Shown here: one piece after another, positions 18,901 through 27,976 of the stretch
Position numbering within the stretch: position 1 is the first letter of the stretch
Layout of the letters: each line of letters begins with the position of its first letter
Source of the DNA: Emcibacter sp. SYSU 3D8
GTDB taxonomy: Bacteria > Pseudomonadota > Alphaproteobacteria > SMXS01
Assembly (NCBI RefSeq): GCF_039655875.1
Contig: NZ_JBBYXK010000001.1
Span: 682,001 to 746,000, forward strand
Length of the DNA: 64,000 nt
Direction of reading: 5' to 3'
Notes under the pieces: model-generated
Databases searched by the model: none
The model's input: the letters and a program-made list of their open reading frames with translations, nothing else
What the model was told of the DNA's origin: nothing
Position numbers and translations under genes: made by a program

Positions 18901-19216
18901 ATCCAAATCCTCTCTATGGCCAGGCGATGTTTCGCTTGCGGCGTCTGGCGGCGTCAAGCGTGACGCGTATGTTGCCATGGCGCAACACCAGCGAAAGAAG
19001 CGCCCGAATGCCGGCACTTTGGGGTTGCGCGACAAATGCAACTTCTTTAATCCGACGCGGGTAACACGGTAAAAGCCGGTTACATATCAGCTACTTGCAA
19101 GTCACTACCGAAACAATGCGCCCGGCTGCTGCCATGCGGTCACCGGGGTGGTCTCCGTATGTCCACGCCGGTCCGACAGGGACAGTGAATGCCGGGCCAA
19201 TCCGAAGGGGTTCCCC
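18901..19216 (+). promoter_or_regulatory. Promoter/leader region of TonB receptor 1
   Basis: 316 bp between tenA and the first TonB receptor. It contains GTAAC at 19061-19065 facing GTTAC at 19079-19083, then CATATCAGC at 19083-19091 and the perfect palindrome ACTTGCAAGT at 19093-19102. CATATCAGC recurs at a similar distance before the second receptor. A leader of roughly 110 nt would follow. Function is inferred from position and recurrence only. Confidence 0.45.
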
Positions 19217-21781
19217 ATGAAAACAACCGACTCCCGGTCACGCTTGAGAGGTCCGGCCGTGCTGCTGGCCGTCTCGACCGTCGCATTGGCGACAAGCGCG
19301 GCCTTCGCTCAGGACAACACCAGCCCGCCGGCCGACGCCGGCTACCGGCCCTCCTCGACCATCGAGACGATCACCACCCAGGCGCAGAAGATCGAGACCA
19401 ATATCCAGTCGACCCCCGTCGCGGTCACGTCGATCTCGGGCGAGACGCTGCAGCGGTCGTTCGCGCAGGATCTGCGTGATCTGAGCAAGAACACGCCGAA
19501 CGTCATGATGGAACCGGTCGGCGCCTTCCAGAACGCCTCGGCCTTCTTCATCCGCGGCTTCGGCAGCACCGACATCGAATCCGCGACCGATCCGGGCGTC
19601 GGCATCTTCGTCGACGGCATCTACCAAGCCCGGACGTCCACCGGCCTGTCGGACATGCTCGACGTCGAGGCGGTCGAAGTGCTGCGCGGTCCCCAGGGAA
19701 CCCTGTTCGGCCGCAACACCATCGTCGGCGCCGTGCTGCTCAACCACAACAAGCCCGACGTCAACGATTTCGACATGAAGGCCTCGGTCCTGGCGGGCAA
19801 TTATGGCCGCCTGGACGTCAAGGGTGTGATCAACGTGCCGCTGGTCGAAGGCGTCGCCGCCATGCGGCTCGCGGTGAAGTCTACCAACTTCGACGGCTTC
19901 TATACCAACGAGACCGACCACACCCATTACGGCACCAACGACCGGATCACCATCCTGCCGAGCTTCCGCGTGGAAGGCGAGAGCTGGGATGCCACCATCC
20001 GCGGCGAAATCGGCCGCATCCGTGACGACAGCTACGCCAACGTCCAGTACAGCCAGTGCCCGGGCACAGCAGCCGATCCGTCAATTCCAGACACGGCGGC
20101 ATTCCAGATGGTGCCGCGCATCAACTACTTGGTGAAGGGCGCCCAGGGCCTGACCGACGCCTGCGGCAAGCAGCCGGGCAAGGACGCCTACACCGTCCAG
20201 CACGACAACACCAACGGCCGCGGCTCGAATTTCGACATCTGGGGCCTGACCGGTGAATTCAACTACACCATCCCGGATGTCGGCACGTTGACCTATGTGG
20301 CCGGCTACCGCGACGCGCAGGAAGACGTCTACAACGACTTCGACGCCACCGACCTGCCGATCTACATGACCCGCCGCCAGCAGGATCACTGGCAGACCAG
20401 CCACGAACTGCGCTTCGCGTCGGAATTCTCGGACACGTTCGACTTCGTTGCCGGCCTCTACTACTTCAAGCAGAAGTACTACATGGAGCAGGACACCTAC
20501 GGCTGGCTGTTCGACTCCAATTTCTCCACCGCCTTCGTCAACGCCATCACCGGCGCGCAGGGGCTTCAGCTCACCGACCTGAACGCCAGCGCCGGCGGCT
20601 TCGGCGCCACCACCCAGAGCAACACGTCCTGGGCGGCTTTCGTCAACGCCAACTGGCACTTCACCGACAACCTGACCCTGGTGGCCGGCCTGCGCTACAC
20701 GGAAGAGACGAAGAACTTCGAGACCTGCGCGCCGTCGGCGATCAACGACCGCGCCAACCGGGCCTGCAACACCACGCCGAACCTGCCGGGCTCCACCTAC
20801 TACAACAGCGACATCTCGCTGGCCGCCGGCGACAACAACTGGAGCAATGTCAGCCCGAAGGTCGGCCTCAACTGGCAGACCACGGACGACATGTTCCTCT
20901 ACGCCAGCTGGACGCGCGGCTTCCGCTCGGGCGGCTTCAACGGCCGTTGCGGCACGCCGTTCTCATGCGCGCCGTTCGACCCGGAAACCGCCGACTCCTA
21001 TGAAATCGGCATGAAGTGGGATCCGCTGGAGGAACTGCGCATCAACCTGACCGGCTTCTGGCTCGAGTACCAGAACCAGCAGGTGACGCTGATCCGCCAG
21101 TCGCCGGCAGCCTCGGGTGGCGGCAACGAGACGGTCACGGCCAACGCCGGCCAGGCCCGCGCCAAGGGTATCGAGCTGGAAGTGACGGCAGTGCCGACCG
21201 AAGGCCTCAAATTGTGGGGGGCCCTGGGCTTCCTCGACGCCAAGCGGACCCAGTTCTGCGCCGACGTCGACGGCATCGGTGCGTTCCCCGGCGCGCCGGG
21301 CGCCTCGTGCAACCCCGCCGACGAGATCGAGGTCGCCAACGCCAACTTCCCGAATGGCGGCTATGGCTACTATCCGGTCGATGCCTCGGGCCTGCCGCTG
21401 CCGCGCGCGCCGAAGTGGACGCTGTCGGCCGGTGTCTCCTACGAAGTCCCGGTTGCCGACATGGGCTTCCTCGAATTCGCCGCCGACTGGCGCTACACGT
21501 CGCGTTCGGTCCAGACCGCCGCGGGCATTCCCCCGGGAAGCACGGCCGGCATCATGAACTACGACGGCACCCTGATCACGCCGTGGCGCGACAAGGCGCA
21601 CGTCTTCAACGCCAGCGTGACCTTCAACGAGATCGACAACCGCTACCGTGTGTCGGTGTTCATGAAGAACATCACCAACGAGCACTACATCCAGTCGATC
21701 ACCGCAGTCGCGGCCCTGTTCAACTTCATGCAGGTGAACGAGCCGCGTCATTGGGGCGTCGAGGTCTCGCTCGATTTCTGA
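19217..21781 (+). CDS. TonB-dependent receptor 1
   Basis: 854 residues. A signal peptide ends at AAFA-QD, followed by a TonB-box-like stretch (IETITT). The plug domain has FIRGFGS, GVGIFVDGIYQAR and EVLRGPQGTLFGRNTIVGAV, and a 22-strand-type barrel ends in an aromatic residue (VSLDF) as needed for BAM insertion. Cys pairs in extracellular loops (around CGTPFSC and CADVDGIGAFPGAPGASC) are shared with receptor 2. ATG 19217 follows GAAGGGG. Its substrate may be a siderophore, heme, sugar or lignin/terpenoid-derived molecule; sequence alone does not decide. It is monocistronic, with its own terminator. Confidence 0.92.
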   Translation: MKTTDSRSRLRGPAVLLAVSTVALATSAAFAQDNTSPPADAGYRPSSTIETITTQAQKIETNIQSTPVAVTSISGETLQRSFAQDLRDLSKNTPNVMMEPVGAFQNASAFFIRGFGSTDIESATDPGVGIFVDGIYQARTSTGLSDMLDVEAVEVLRGPQGTLFGRNTIVGAVLLNHNKPDVNDFDMKASVLAGNYGRLDVKGVINVPLVEGVAAMRLAVKSTNFDGFYTNETDHTHYGTNDRITILPSFRVEGESWDATIRGEIGRIRDDSYANVQYSQCPGTAADPSIPDTAAFQMVPRINYLVKGAQGLTDACGKQPGKDAYTVQHDNTNGRGSNFDIWGLTGEFNYTIPDVGTLTYVAGYRDAQEDVYNDFDATDLPIYMTRRQQDHWQTSHELRFASEFSDTFDFVAGLYYFKQKYYMEQDTYGWLFDSNFSTAFVNAITGAQGLQLTDLNASAGGFGATTQSNTSWAAFVNANWHFTDNLTLVAGLRYTEETKNFETCAPSAINDRANRACNTTPNLPGSTYYNSDISLAAGDNNWSNVSPKVGLNWQTTDDMFLYASWTRGFRSGGFNGRCGTPFSCAPFDPETADSYEIGMKWDPLEELRINLTGFWLEYQNQQVTLIRQSPAASGGGNETVTANAGQARAKGIELEVTAVPTEGLKLWGALGFLDAKRTQFCADVDGIGAFPGAPGASCNPADEIEVANANFPNGGYGYYPVDASGLPLPRAPKWTLSAGVSYEVPVADMGFLEFAADWRYTSRSVQTAAGIPPGSTAGIMNYDGTLITPWRDKAHVFNASVTFNEIDNRYRVSVFMKNITNEHYIQSITAVAALFNFMQVNEPRHWGVEVSLDF

Positions 21782-21806
21782 TCCTTGATCAGCGACGACG
21801 ACCGGT

Positions 21807-21837
21807 CGGGGAGCCTGCGGGCTCCCCGATTTTTTTT
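21807..21837 (+). terminator. Rho-independent terminator after TonB receptor 1
   Basis: A 9-bp perfect stem CGGGGAGCC/GGCTCCCCG (21807-21815 with 21820-21828), 4-nt loop TGCG, then A and a run of eight T. It is nearly the same hairpin as the one after receptor 2. Confidence 0.92.
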
Positions 21838-22173
21838 GCCTGCGGGCCCTCATGCGGCGCACCAGGAAAAGTCACCCATGCATGCAAAATGGCCACAGGC
21901 CACAGATTATGTGATTTTTTAGACACACCCAGAATCGAAATGCCAATCCCGTCACCTTCGCTGCTTTTTTCAATTGCGTTGGCGGGCGCGGCTGGCGTTA
22001 CCTATTACCGCGCGGAAACAGCGCGAGGCCCTTGCATATCAGCAGTTTCAAGCTGATGGGGCGGTCCACGGGGGAACACATGCTACATCCGCAGGCCGCC
22101 GGCACTAACCAGCCCCGCTGTTTCCAGCGGGCACCCAAAACCGCACGATTTTGATCGTTCAGGGGAGTAACAC
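21838..22173 (+). promoter_or_regulatory. Promoter/leader region of TonB receptor 2
   Basis: 336 bp with no convincing gene. It holds the repeated half-site TTACCTATTACC near 21998-22009, CATATCAGC at 22035-22043 followed by TTTCAAG, and a leader of about 130 nt to the ATG. The CATATCAGC block starts 139 bp before the start codon, against 134 bp for receptor 1, which argues for a shared promoter or operator. A 38-codon frame at 21941 was judged not to be a gene. Confidence 0.45.
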
Positions 22174-24777
22174 ATGAAGCAATCCAGATTTTTGATCGCG
22201 CCGAAATGGCCGATTGCGCTTGCGACGGTTTCCGTCGTGGCGCTTTCCGCCAGCTTCGCAGCCGCGCAGGACGCGCCGGCAGCGGTCGACGACGCCGGCC
22301 GCACTGGTCCCAGGACCCAGCTGGATACGGTCGTCACCCAGGCGACCCGTACCGAGACGTCGGCCCAGACAACGCCGGTCGCGACCACGTCGGTTTCCGG
22401 CGCGCAGCTCGAGCGCACATTCGCGACCGATCTTCGCGACCTGACAGCCGCGGCGCCGAACGTCAATCTTGAAGCAGTCGGCGCGTTTCAGAACGCATCC
22501 GCCTTCTTCATTCGCGGCTTCGGCAGCGCGGACATCGAATCCGCCACCGATCCGGGCGTCGGCGTCTTCATCGACGGCGTCTATCAGGCGCGTAGCTCGA
22601 CGGCTTTGAGCGATCTCCTCGACATCACCACCGTCGAAATCCTGCGCGGCCCCCAGGGCACGCTGTTCGGGCGCAACACCATTGTCGGCGCCGTGCTGGT
22701 CAGCCATGGCAAGCCCGACCCCACCGAGTTCGACATGAAGGGCGAGATCACCGCTGGCAATTACGGCACCATCGACGTGTCGGCCATGATCAATGTCCCG
22801 CTGGTCGCCGACAAGGCCGCGCTGCGCATTGCCGCGAAGTCGACCAATAATGACGGCTTCTACAAGAATGCCACGGATGGCACCAATTACGGCAGCACCG
22901 ACCGTATCACCATCCTGCCGTCGATCCGCTTCACGCCCAACGACAATCTGGACATCGTGATCCGCGGCGAAATCGTTCGCGAGCGCGACGATTCATGGGG
23001 CAATACGCCTTACAGCGCCTGCGGCGGCTCCAACGGCGTGTTCAACCCATTCGCCGCCGACAATTACGGCTCGGTTCCCGGCAACAATACGCAGACAGTG
23101 CCGCTGATCGCCTGGGCCTATGGCGGCCAGGCCGAGATCGACAAGGTCTGCGCCCAGGAACGCGGCAAGAACGATTTCATCGTCCATGCCGACAACACCA
23201 GCGGCCGCGGCTCCGACTTCGACATCTGGGGCATCACCGGCGAAATCACCTATGATCTGCCCGATGTCGGCACGTTCACCTATGTCGGCAATTATCGCGA
23301 CGTGCACGAGAACGTCTTCAACGACTTCGACACGACCGATCTGCCGATCTTCATGACCCAGCGCGAGCAGTGGCACTACCAGACCAGCCACGAATTCCGC
23401 TTTTCGTCCAACTTCTCGGACACGATCGACTTCGTCGCGGGCTTCTACTATTTCCACCAGAAGTACACGATGTGGCAGGACACCTACGGGTGGCTGTTCG
23501 ATCCGGGCTTCGGCGCGGCGCTTGGCTCGGCCATTGGCGGCCGTCTGACCGGCGCTCCCAATCCGGGCGCGGCGCTTGATGCGCTGAACCCGAATGCCTC
23601 AGGCTTCGGCGAGACGATCCAGGACAACACCGCCTGGGCCGCTTTCGTCAACGCCAACTGGCATATCTGGAACGGCATCACCCTGACCGCCGGCCTGCGC
23701 TACAACGACGAAAAGAAAAACATCGAGACCTGCGCGCCGTCGCCGGTGAACGATGGCGTCAACCGCGAGTGCAACCTGAATCCGCTGGTCGGCAACTACT
23801 TTGACAGCGATGTGGATATCGATACCGCAGCCGGCCGCAAGAACAACTGGAGCAATATCAGCCCCAAGGTCGGCCTGAGCTGGGAAGTCAACGACAGCCT
23901 GTTCCTCTATGGCAGCTGGACGCGTGGCTTCCGGTCGGGCGGCTTCAACGGCCGCTGCGGCTCGACCTTCACTTGCCAGCCCTACAACGAAGAAACCGCC
24001 GATTCCTATGAAATCGGCGCCAAGTGGGATGGCCTCGACAACCGCTTGCGCGTCAATCTGACGGGCTTCTACATCGACTACAAGGATCAGCAGGTTTCCA
24101 TCATTCGTCAGTCGTCCGGTTCGGGCGGCGGCCAGGAGACCGTCACCGACAACGCGGCGAACGCCAAGTCCAAAGGCATCGAACTGGAAGTCACGACGCT
24201 TCCGGCGGATGGCCTGACGATTTGGGGATCCTTGGGCTGGCTGAAGAGCAGCCGCGACTTCTGCACGGACATCGATGGTCCGACCACGGTCGATCCGGGA
24301 CCCGCGTCAGGTTCGTGCGATCCTGACAATGCCTTCTCGTATATCGACAATGGCACGACCTTCTACATCTACCCCACCCAGGTGCTCGTCCCGCTTACGC
24401 GTGCGCCGAAGTGGACGCTGGCCGCCGGCTTCGCCTACGAGGTTCCGGTCGGCAATGCGGGCACCATCGAGTTCGCCGCGGACTGGCGCTACCAGTCGAA
24501 GAACAACCAGGCCTCGAACGGCGTTCCGGCCGGCGTGACCACCGGTCTCCTCAACTACAACGGCGTGCTGGTTACCCCGATCCGCAGCAGCGCTCACATC
24601 TTCAATGCCAGCATCACCTGGCGTGAGATCGAGGATCGGTACCGGGTTTCCCTGTTCATGAAGAACATCGGCAACGTCCACTACATGCAGTCGCTGACTG
24701 CGGTGGCCGCCCTGTTCAACTTCATTCAGGACAACAACCCGCGCACCTACGGTGTAAAGGTCGCATTCGACTTCTAA
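22174..24777 (+). CDS. TonB-dependent receptor 2
   Basis: 867 residues. The signal peptide ends near FAAAQD, with a TonB-box-like LDTVVT next. The plug has FIRGFGSADIESATDPGVGV and EILRGPQGTLFGRNTIVGAV, and the barrel terminates in VKVAFDF. It is a close paralogue of receptor 1, with the same plug, loop Cys motifs (CGSTFTC) and WTRGFRSGGFNGRC signature, so a gene duplication is likely. ATG 22174 follows CAGGGGAGTAA. Substrate unknown. Confidence 0.92.
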   Translation: MKQSRFLIAPKWPIALATVSVVALSASFAAAQDAPAAVDDAGRTGPRTQLDTVVTQATRTETSAQTTPVATTSVSGAQLERTFATDLRDLTAAAPNVNLEAVGAFQNASAFFIRGFGSADIESATDPGVGVFIDGVYQARSSTALSDLLDITTVEILRGPQGTLFGRNTIVGAVLVSHGKPDPTEFDMKGEITAGNYGTIDVSAMINVPLVADKAALRIAAKSTNNDGFYKNATDGTNYGSTDRITILPSIRFTPNDNLDIVIRGEIVRERDDSWGNTPYSACGGSNGVFNPFAADNYGSVPGNNTQTVPLIAWAYGGQAEIDKVCAQERGKNDFIVHADNTSGRGSDFDIWGITGEITYDLPDVGTFTYVGNYRDVHENVFNDFDTTDLPIFMTQREQWHYQTSHEFRFSSNFSDTIDFVAGFYYFHQKYTMWQDTYGWLFDPGFGAALGSAIGGRLTGAPNPGAALDALNPNASGFGETIQDNTAWAAFVNANWHIWNGITLTAGLRYNDEKKNIETCAPSPVNDGVNRECNLNPLVGNYFDSDVDIDTAAGRKNNWSNISPKVGLSWEVNDSLFLYGSWTRGFRSGGFNGRCGSTFTCQPYNEETADSYEIGAKWDGLDNRLRVNLTGFYIDYKDQQVSIIRQSSGSGGGQETVTDNAANAKSKGIELEVTTLPADGLTIWGSLGWLKSSRDFCTDIDGPTTVDPGPASGSCDPDNAFSYIDNGTTFYIYPTQVLVPLTRAPKWTLAAGFAYEVPVGNAGTIEFAADWRYQSKNNQASNGVPAGVTTGLLNYNGVLVTPIRSSAHIFNASITWREIEDRYRVSLFMKNIGNVHYMQSLTAVAALFNFIQDNNPRTYGVKVAFDF

Positions 24778-24799
24778 ACACCAGGTCGATTCAGACAGT

Positions 24800-24829
24800 G
24801 GGGGAGCCTTCGGGCTCCCCCTTTTTTTT
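24800..24829 (+). terminator. Rho-independent terminator after TonB receptor 2
   Basis: A 9-bp perfect stem GGGGGAGCC (24800-24808) and GGCTCCCCC (24813-24821) closed by a UUCG tetraloop, then eight T. A very strong intrinsic terminator. Confidence 0.95.
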
Positions 24830-24840
24830 GTGGCCGGATA

Positions 24841-24932
24841 TTACCTCCAGGTAAGGTCAGTATTGCTGCCTGAATATTAGGCATTCACATCCGTCTCATT
24901 TTGGGTGATGTTACGGGGTGGTAATACGCAGC
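24841..24932 (+). promoter_or_regulatory. Inverted repeats upstream of TonB receptor 3
   Basis: TTACCTCCAGGTAA at 24841-24854 is a perfect palindrome with 6-bp arms. TTACGGGGTGGTAA at 24911-24924 is a second, shorter TTAC/GTAA repeat. TTACC-type half-sites also precede receptors 1 and 2. Operator function is inference. The receptor ATG is at 25038. Confidence 0.35.
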
Positions 24933-25037
24933 TGAAACGGGGAAGGGTTCAGCTCGCACTTGTATGAAATTACGGCTCCCGATGTGTTCCGGGAGACCGG
25001 GAGAGTATTGTCTGTCAACAGGGGAGGAAAAAGTCTC

Positions 25038-27788
25038 ATGGCCATCGATCATGGCTTGCTCAAGACGCTTTGGATTTCGCCTACATTACTTGCCGTCTCC
25101 GGCATCGCCCTAAGCGCCGGCAGCGCCTTTGCCCAGAATACGCCGGATCCCGCCCCGGCATCGAGCGGCCGCTCAGTCATCGAACAGGTCGTCGTCACCA
25201 CCAAGCAGGGTCAGCAGGACGTTCAGGAAATACCGGTGTCCATGACCGCGGTCACCGGCGAGCAACTACAGCAGTCCTTTGCGCAGGATCTACGCGACGT
25301 CACCCAGTTCGCGCCAAACGTGTCGCTTGAACCGGTCGGCATCTTCCAGAATTCGGCCTCGTTCTATATCCGGGGACAAGGCACGGCCGACATCGAATCC
25401 GCCTCCGACCCGAAAGTGTCGATCTTCATCGACGGCGTCTATCAGGCGCGCGTCTCCACCGCCCTCTCGGATTTCCTGGACGTGTCGCAGGTCCAGATCC
25501 TGCGCGGGCCGCAAGGCACCGAGTTTGGCCACAACACGGTGGCCGGCGCCGTCGTCGTCGAGCACAACAAGCCCGACACCGAAGACGCCAGCATCTCCGG
25601 TTCGGTGCTGGTGGGCCAGTTCGGCCGCATGGACGTCAAGGGCGTGGTCAATGTGCCGCTCGTCGAGGGCAAGGCCGCCGTCCGAGTCGCCGCCAAGTCC
25701 ACGAATTTCGACGGCTTCTGGCTCAACTCGTTCAACAACGAGAAGCGCGGCGCGAACGACCGCCTGACCTTCAACCCGTCGATCCGGTTCACCCCCAACG
25801 ACAACCTGGAAGTCATCGTTCGCGGCGAATACAGCCGTATCCGCGATGATTCCTACCCGACCCAGTCGCACAATTACTGCCGTCAGAGCACGCTCCAGGC
25901 GCTCGGCGACGGCGGTTTCGGCCCCAACGCGGCCAACGACCTGGTCATTCTGGGCGAGTTCCTGTTCGCCAACGTGGTTCAGGGCAAGGACGTCCTGACC
26001 TCTGCCGCCCAGGCCGACGCGCTGTGCGGCAAGCCCATCGAAGACGTTACCGTGAAGGAGGAATACACCTTCTATAACGAAGAGGAGCGCGGCAACTTCG
26101 CCAACAACGACATCTGGGGAATCACCGGCGAGATGAATTACATCATCCCCGACATCGGCACGATCTCCTATGTGGGCAATTACCGCTCTGTCGAGGAAAG
26201 CATCCGCTTCATCATCGAGACCTCGGCCATGGACATGTTCGCTGGAACGCGCGACCAGGAGCATTTCCAGACCACCCACGAGCTGCGCTTCGCGTCGGAC
26301 TTTTCCGAGGTTTTCGACTTCGTTGCCGGTCTCTACTACTTCAAGCAGGAATACACCATGCTGCAGCAGTCCTACGGGACGCTGTTCGAGCCCAACATCC
26401 TGTTTGGGCCGTTCTCGGGCACCACATTCACCCACCCGGACTCCAACAGCCAGGGCGGTTGGAGCAACCAGGTCAACGAGTCCTACGCCGCTTACGTCAC
26501 CGGCAACTGGCATGTGACCGACAAGCTGACCCTCACCGCAGGCGTCCGCTACACCCATGAATCGAAGACTTTCGAGCATTGTGGCGTCGGCGCCGGCGAT
26601 CCGACCGCCGACTTTGTCCACGATGCCTCGGGCTGCAACAACGTGCCGACATGGACGCCGGACCTGACCCAGCCGACCTTCCTGATCGCCGGTGCCGGCA
26701 CACCGCGCCTGGCGTTGGCCCCCGCCTACGGCTTCGACGCCAGTGGCGGCCTGGAGGGCGGATGCCGTCCGGTGATGACCGGCAACCCGGCCGATGGCCA
26801 GATCTTCTGTAACAACCGCCTGCAGGGCAAGGCGTCGTGGAGCAATTTCAGCCCGAGGGTGGGTATCAAATACGAATTCAACGACGACCTGATGACCTTC
26901 GCAACCTGGAGTCGCGGCTTCCGGTCCGGCGGCTTCAACGGACGCGCCACCACGCCCACCACCATCGGACCGTTCAATCCCGAACGCGCCGATAATTTCG
27001 AGGTCGGCATGAAGTCGGAATGGTTCGACAACCGGCTGCAGCTCAACCTCAACGGCTTCTGGACCATCACCAATGGCCTGCAGCAGGGCTTCATCCGTCC
27101 GTCGCAAGGCGCTGGCGGCCAGGAGACCGTCGTCGCCAATATCGGTTCCGTGACCAATCGCGGCTTCGAGGTCGAATGGTCGACCATCCCGGTCGAGGGC
27201 CTCAATATCTTCGGCTCCATCGGCTTCCTCGATACCAACCAGAAGGGGTACTGCACCGACGGTGACGGCTTCAGCGGCACCGATCCCAACAATCCGCCGC
27301 CGCCGCCCTTCGATTTCCTCGAGCAGTGCGCCGACGCGGAAGCCGTGTACAACGAGATCGGCCAGTTCCTCGGCTGGCTGGTGCCAACCGACAATTCCAA
27401 TCTGGTCCCGGGGCCGCGCACCTCCAAGTGGACGTTGTCCTTCGGCGCCAGCTACGATGTGCCGGTTGGCAATCTCGGCACGCTGACCTTCGCCGCCGAT
27501 GCGCTGTACCGCACCAGGCAATTCATCTCGGCCTCGACCGCGGCCGAGCTGGACGGCGTGCACCAGTTCAACGGCACGTTCCTCGACCACTACCGCCAGG
27601 CCAACTGGATCATCAACGCATCGATCGGTTTCCGCGAGATGCAGAACCGTTACCGGGTGTCGTTCTTCGTCAAGAACATCACCAACGAACTCTACAATCA
27701 GGCCACGACCAATGTGGGCGGGCTGTTCGAGTTCCGCGTACCGAACCAGCGCCGCCACTGGGGCCTGGAACTGAGTTTCGACCTCTAG
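25038..27788 (+). CDS. TonB-dependent receptor 3
   Basis: 916 residues. The signal peptide ends at SAFAQN and the TonB box is VIEQVVVT. The plug motifs are FYIRGQGTADIESASDP and QILRGPQGTEFGHNTVAGAV, and the barrel ends in LELSFDL. It belongs to the same family as receptors 1 and 2 but is more divergent: FGHNT replaces FGRNT, RGQG replaces RGFG, and it carries a longer extracellular insert around residues 470-570. ATG 25038 follows GGGGAGGAAAAAG; the frame extends to a TTG at 24960 that would disrupt the signal peptide. Substrate unknown. Confidence 0.92.
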   Translation: MAIDHGLLKTLWISPTLLAVSGIALSAGSAFAQNTPDPAPASSGRSVIEQVVVTTKQGQQDVQEIPVSMTAVTGEQLQQSFAQDLRDVTQFAPNVSLEPVGIFQNSASFYIRGQGTADIESASDPKVSIFIDGVYQARVSTALSDFLDVSQVQILRGPQGTEFGHNTVAGAVVVEHNKPDTEDASISGSVLVGQFGRMDVKGVVNVPLVEGKAAVRVAAKSTNFDGFWLNSFNNEKRGANDRLTFNPSIRFTPNDNLEVIVRGEYSRIRDDSYPTQSHNYCRQSTLQALGDGGFGPNAANDLVILGEFLFANVVQGKDVLTSAAQADALCGKPIEDVTVKEEYTFYNEEERGNFANNDIWGITGEMNYIIPDIGTISYVGNYRSVEESIRFIIETSAMDMFAGTRDQEHFQTTHELRFASDFSEVFDFVAGLYYFKQEYTMLQQSYGTLFEPNILFGPFSGTTFTHPDSNSQGGWSNQVNESYAAYVTGNWHVTDKLTLTAGVRYTHESKTFEHCGVGAGDPTADFVHDASGCNNVPTWTPDLTQPTFLIAGAGTPRLALAPAYGFDASGGLEGGCRPVMTGNPADGQIFCNNRLQGKASWSNFSPRVGIKYEFNDDLMTFATWSRGFRSGGFNGRATTPTTIGPFNPERADNFEVGMKSEWFDNRLQLNLNGFWTITNGLQQGFIRPSQGAGGQETVVANIGSVTNRGFEVEWSTIPVEGLNIFGSIGFLDTNQKGYCTDGDGFSGTDPNNPPPPPFDFLEQCADAEAVYNEIGQFLGWLVPTDNSNLVPGPRTSKWTLSFGASYDVPVGNLGTLTFAADALYRTRQFISASTAAELDGVHQFNGTFLDHYRQANWIINASIGFREMQNRYRVSFFVKNITNELYNQATTNVGGLFEFRVPNQRRHWGLELSFDL

Positions 27789-27813
27789 ACAAGCTCTCCC
27801 GTGTGGAAGAACT

Positions 27814-27839
27814 GGGGGCCGCAAGGCCCCCTTTTTTTT
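27814..27839 (+). terminator. Rho-independent terminator after TonB receptor 3
   Basis: A 7-bp stem GGGGGCC/GGCCCCC with a GCAA tetraloop, followed by eight T. It separates the receptor from the RND operon. Confidence 0.93.
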
Positions 27840-27976
27840 GCCTGTCGCGCCGCCAGATGCCTGCGCCGCAGGTGACAAACCGCCCCGCACGGCATAGAGT
27901 TCGAAATAAATCTGCGCGTGTGCTGGTTAATGGCGGCCGCCGGATCTTGGGGATACGAAAGGCAACCGGCGAACGG

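Noticed and set aside
21941-22056. A 38-codon frame in the leader of TonB receptor 2
   Set aside because: Weak ribosome site, it overlaps the shared CATATCAGC block, and no counterpart lies before the other receptors.
25290-27890. An 866-codon minus-strand frame opposite TonB receptor 3
   Set aside because: Shadow of the receptor gene; no start signal, no recognisable motif, skewed composition.
27326-27976. Extending the RND adaptor upstream into TonB receptor 3
   Set aside because: It would run through the terminator and the end of the receptor; the signal anchor begins at 27977.
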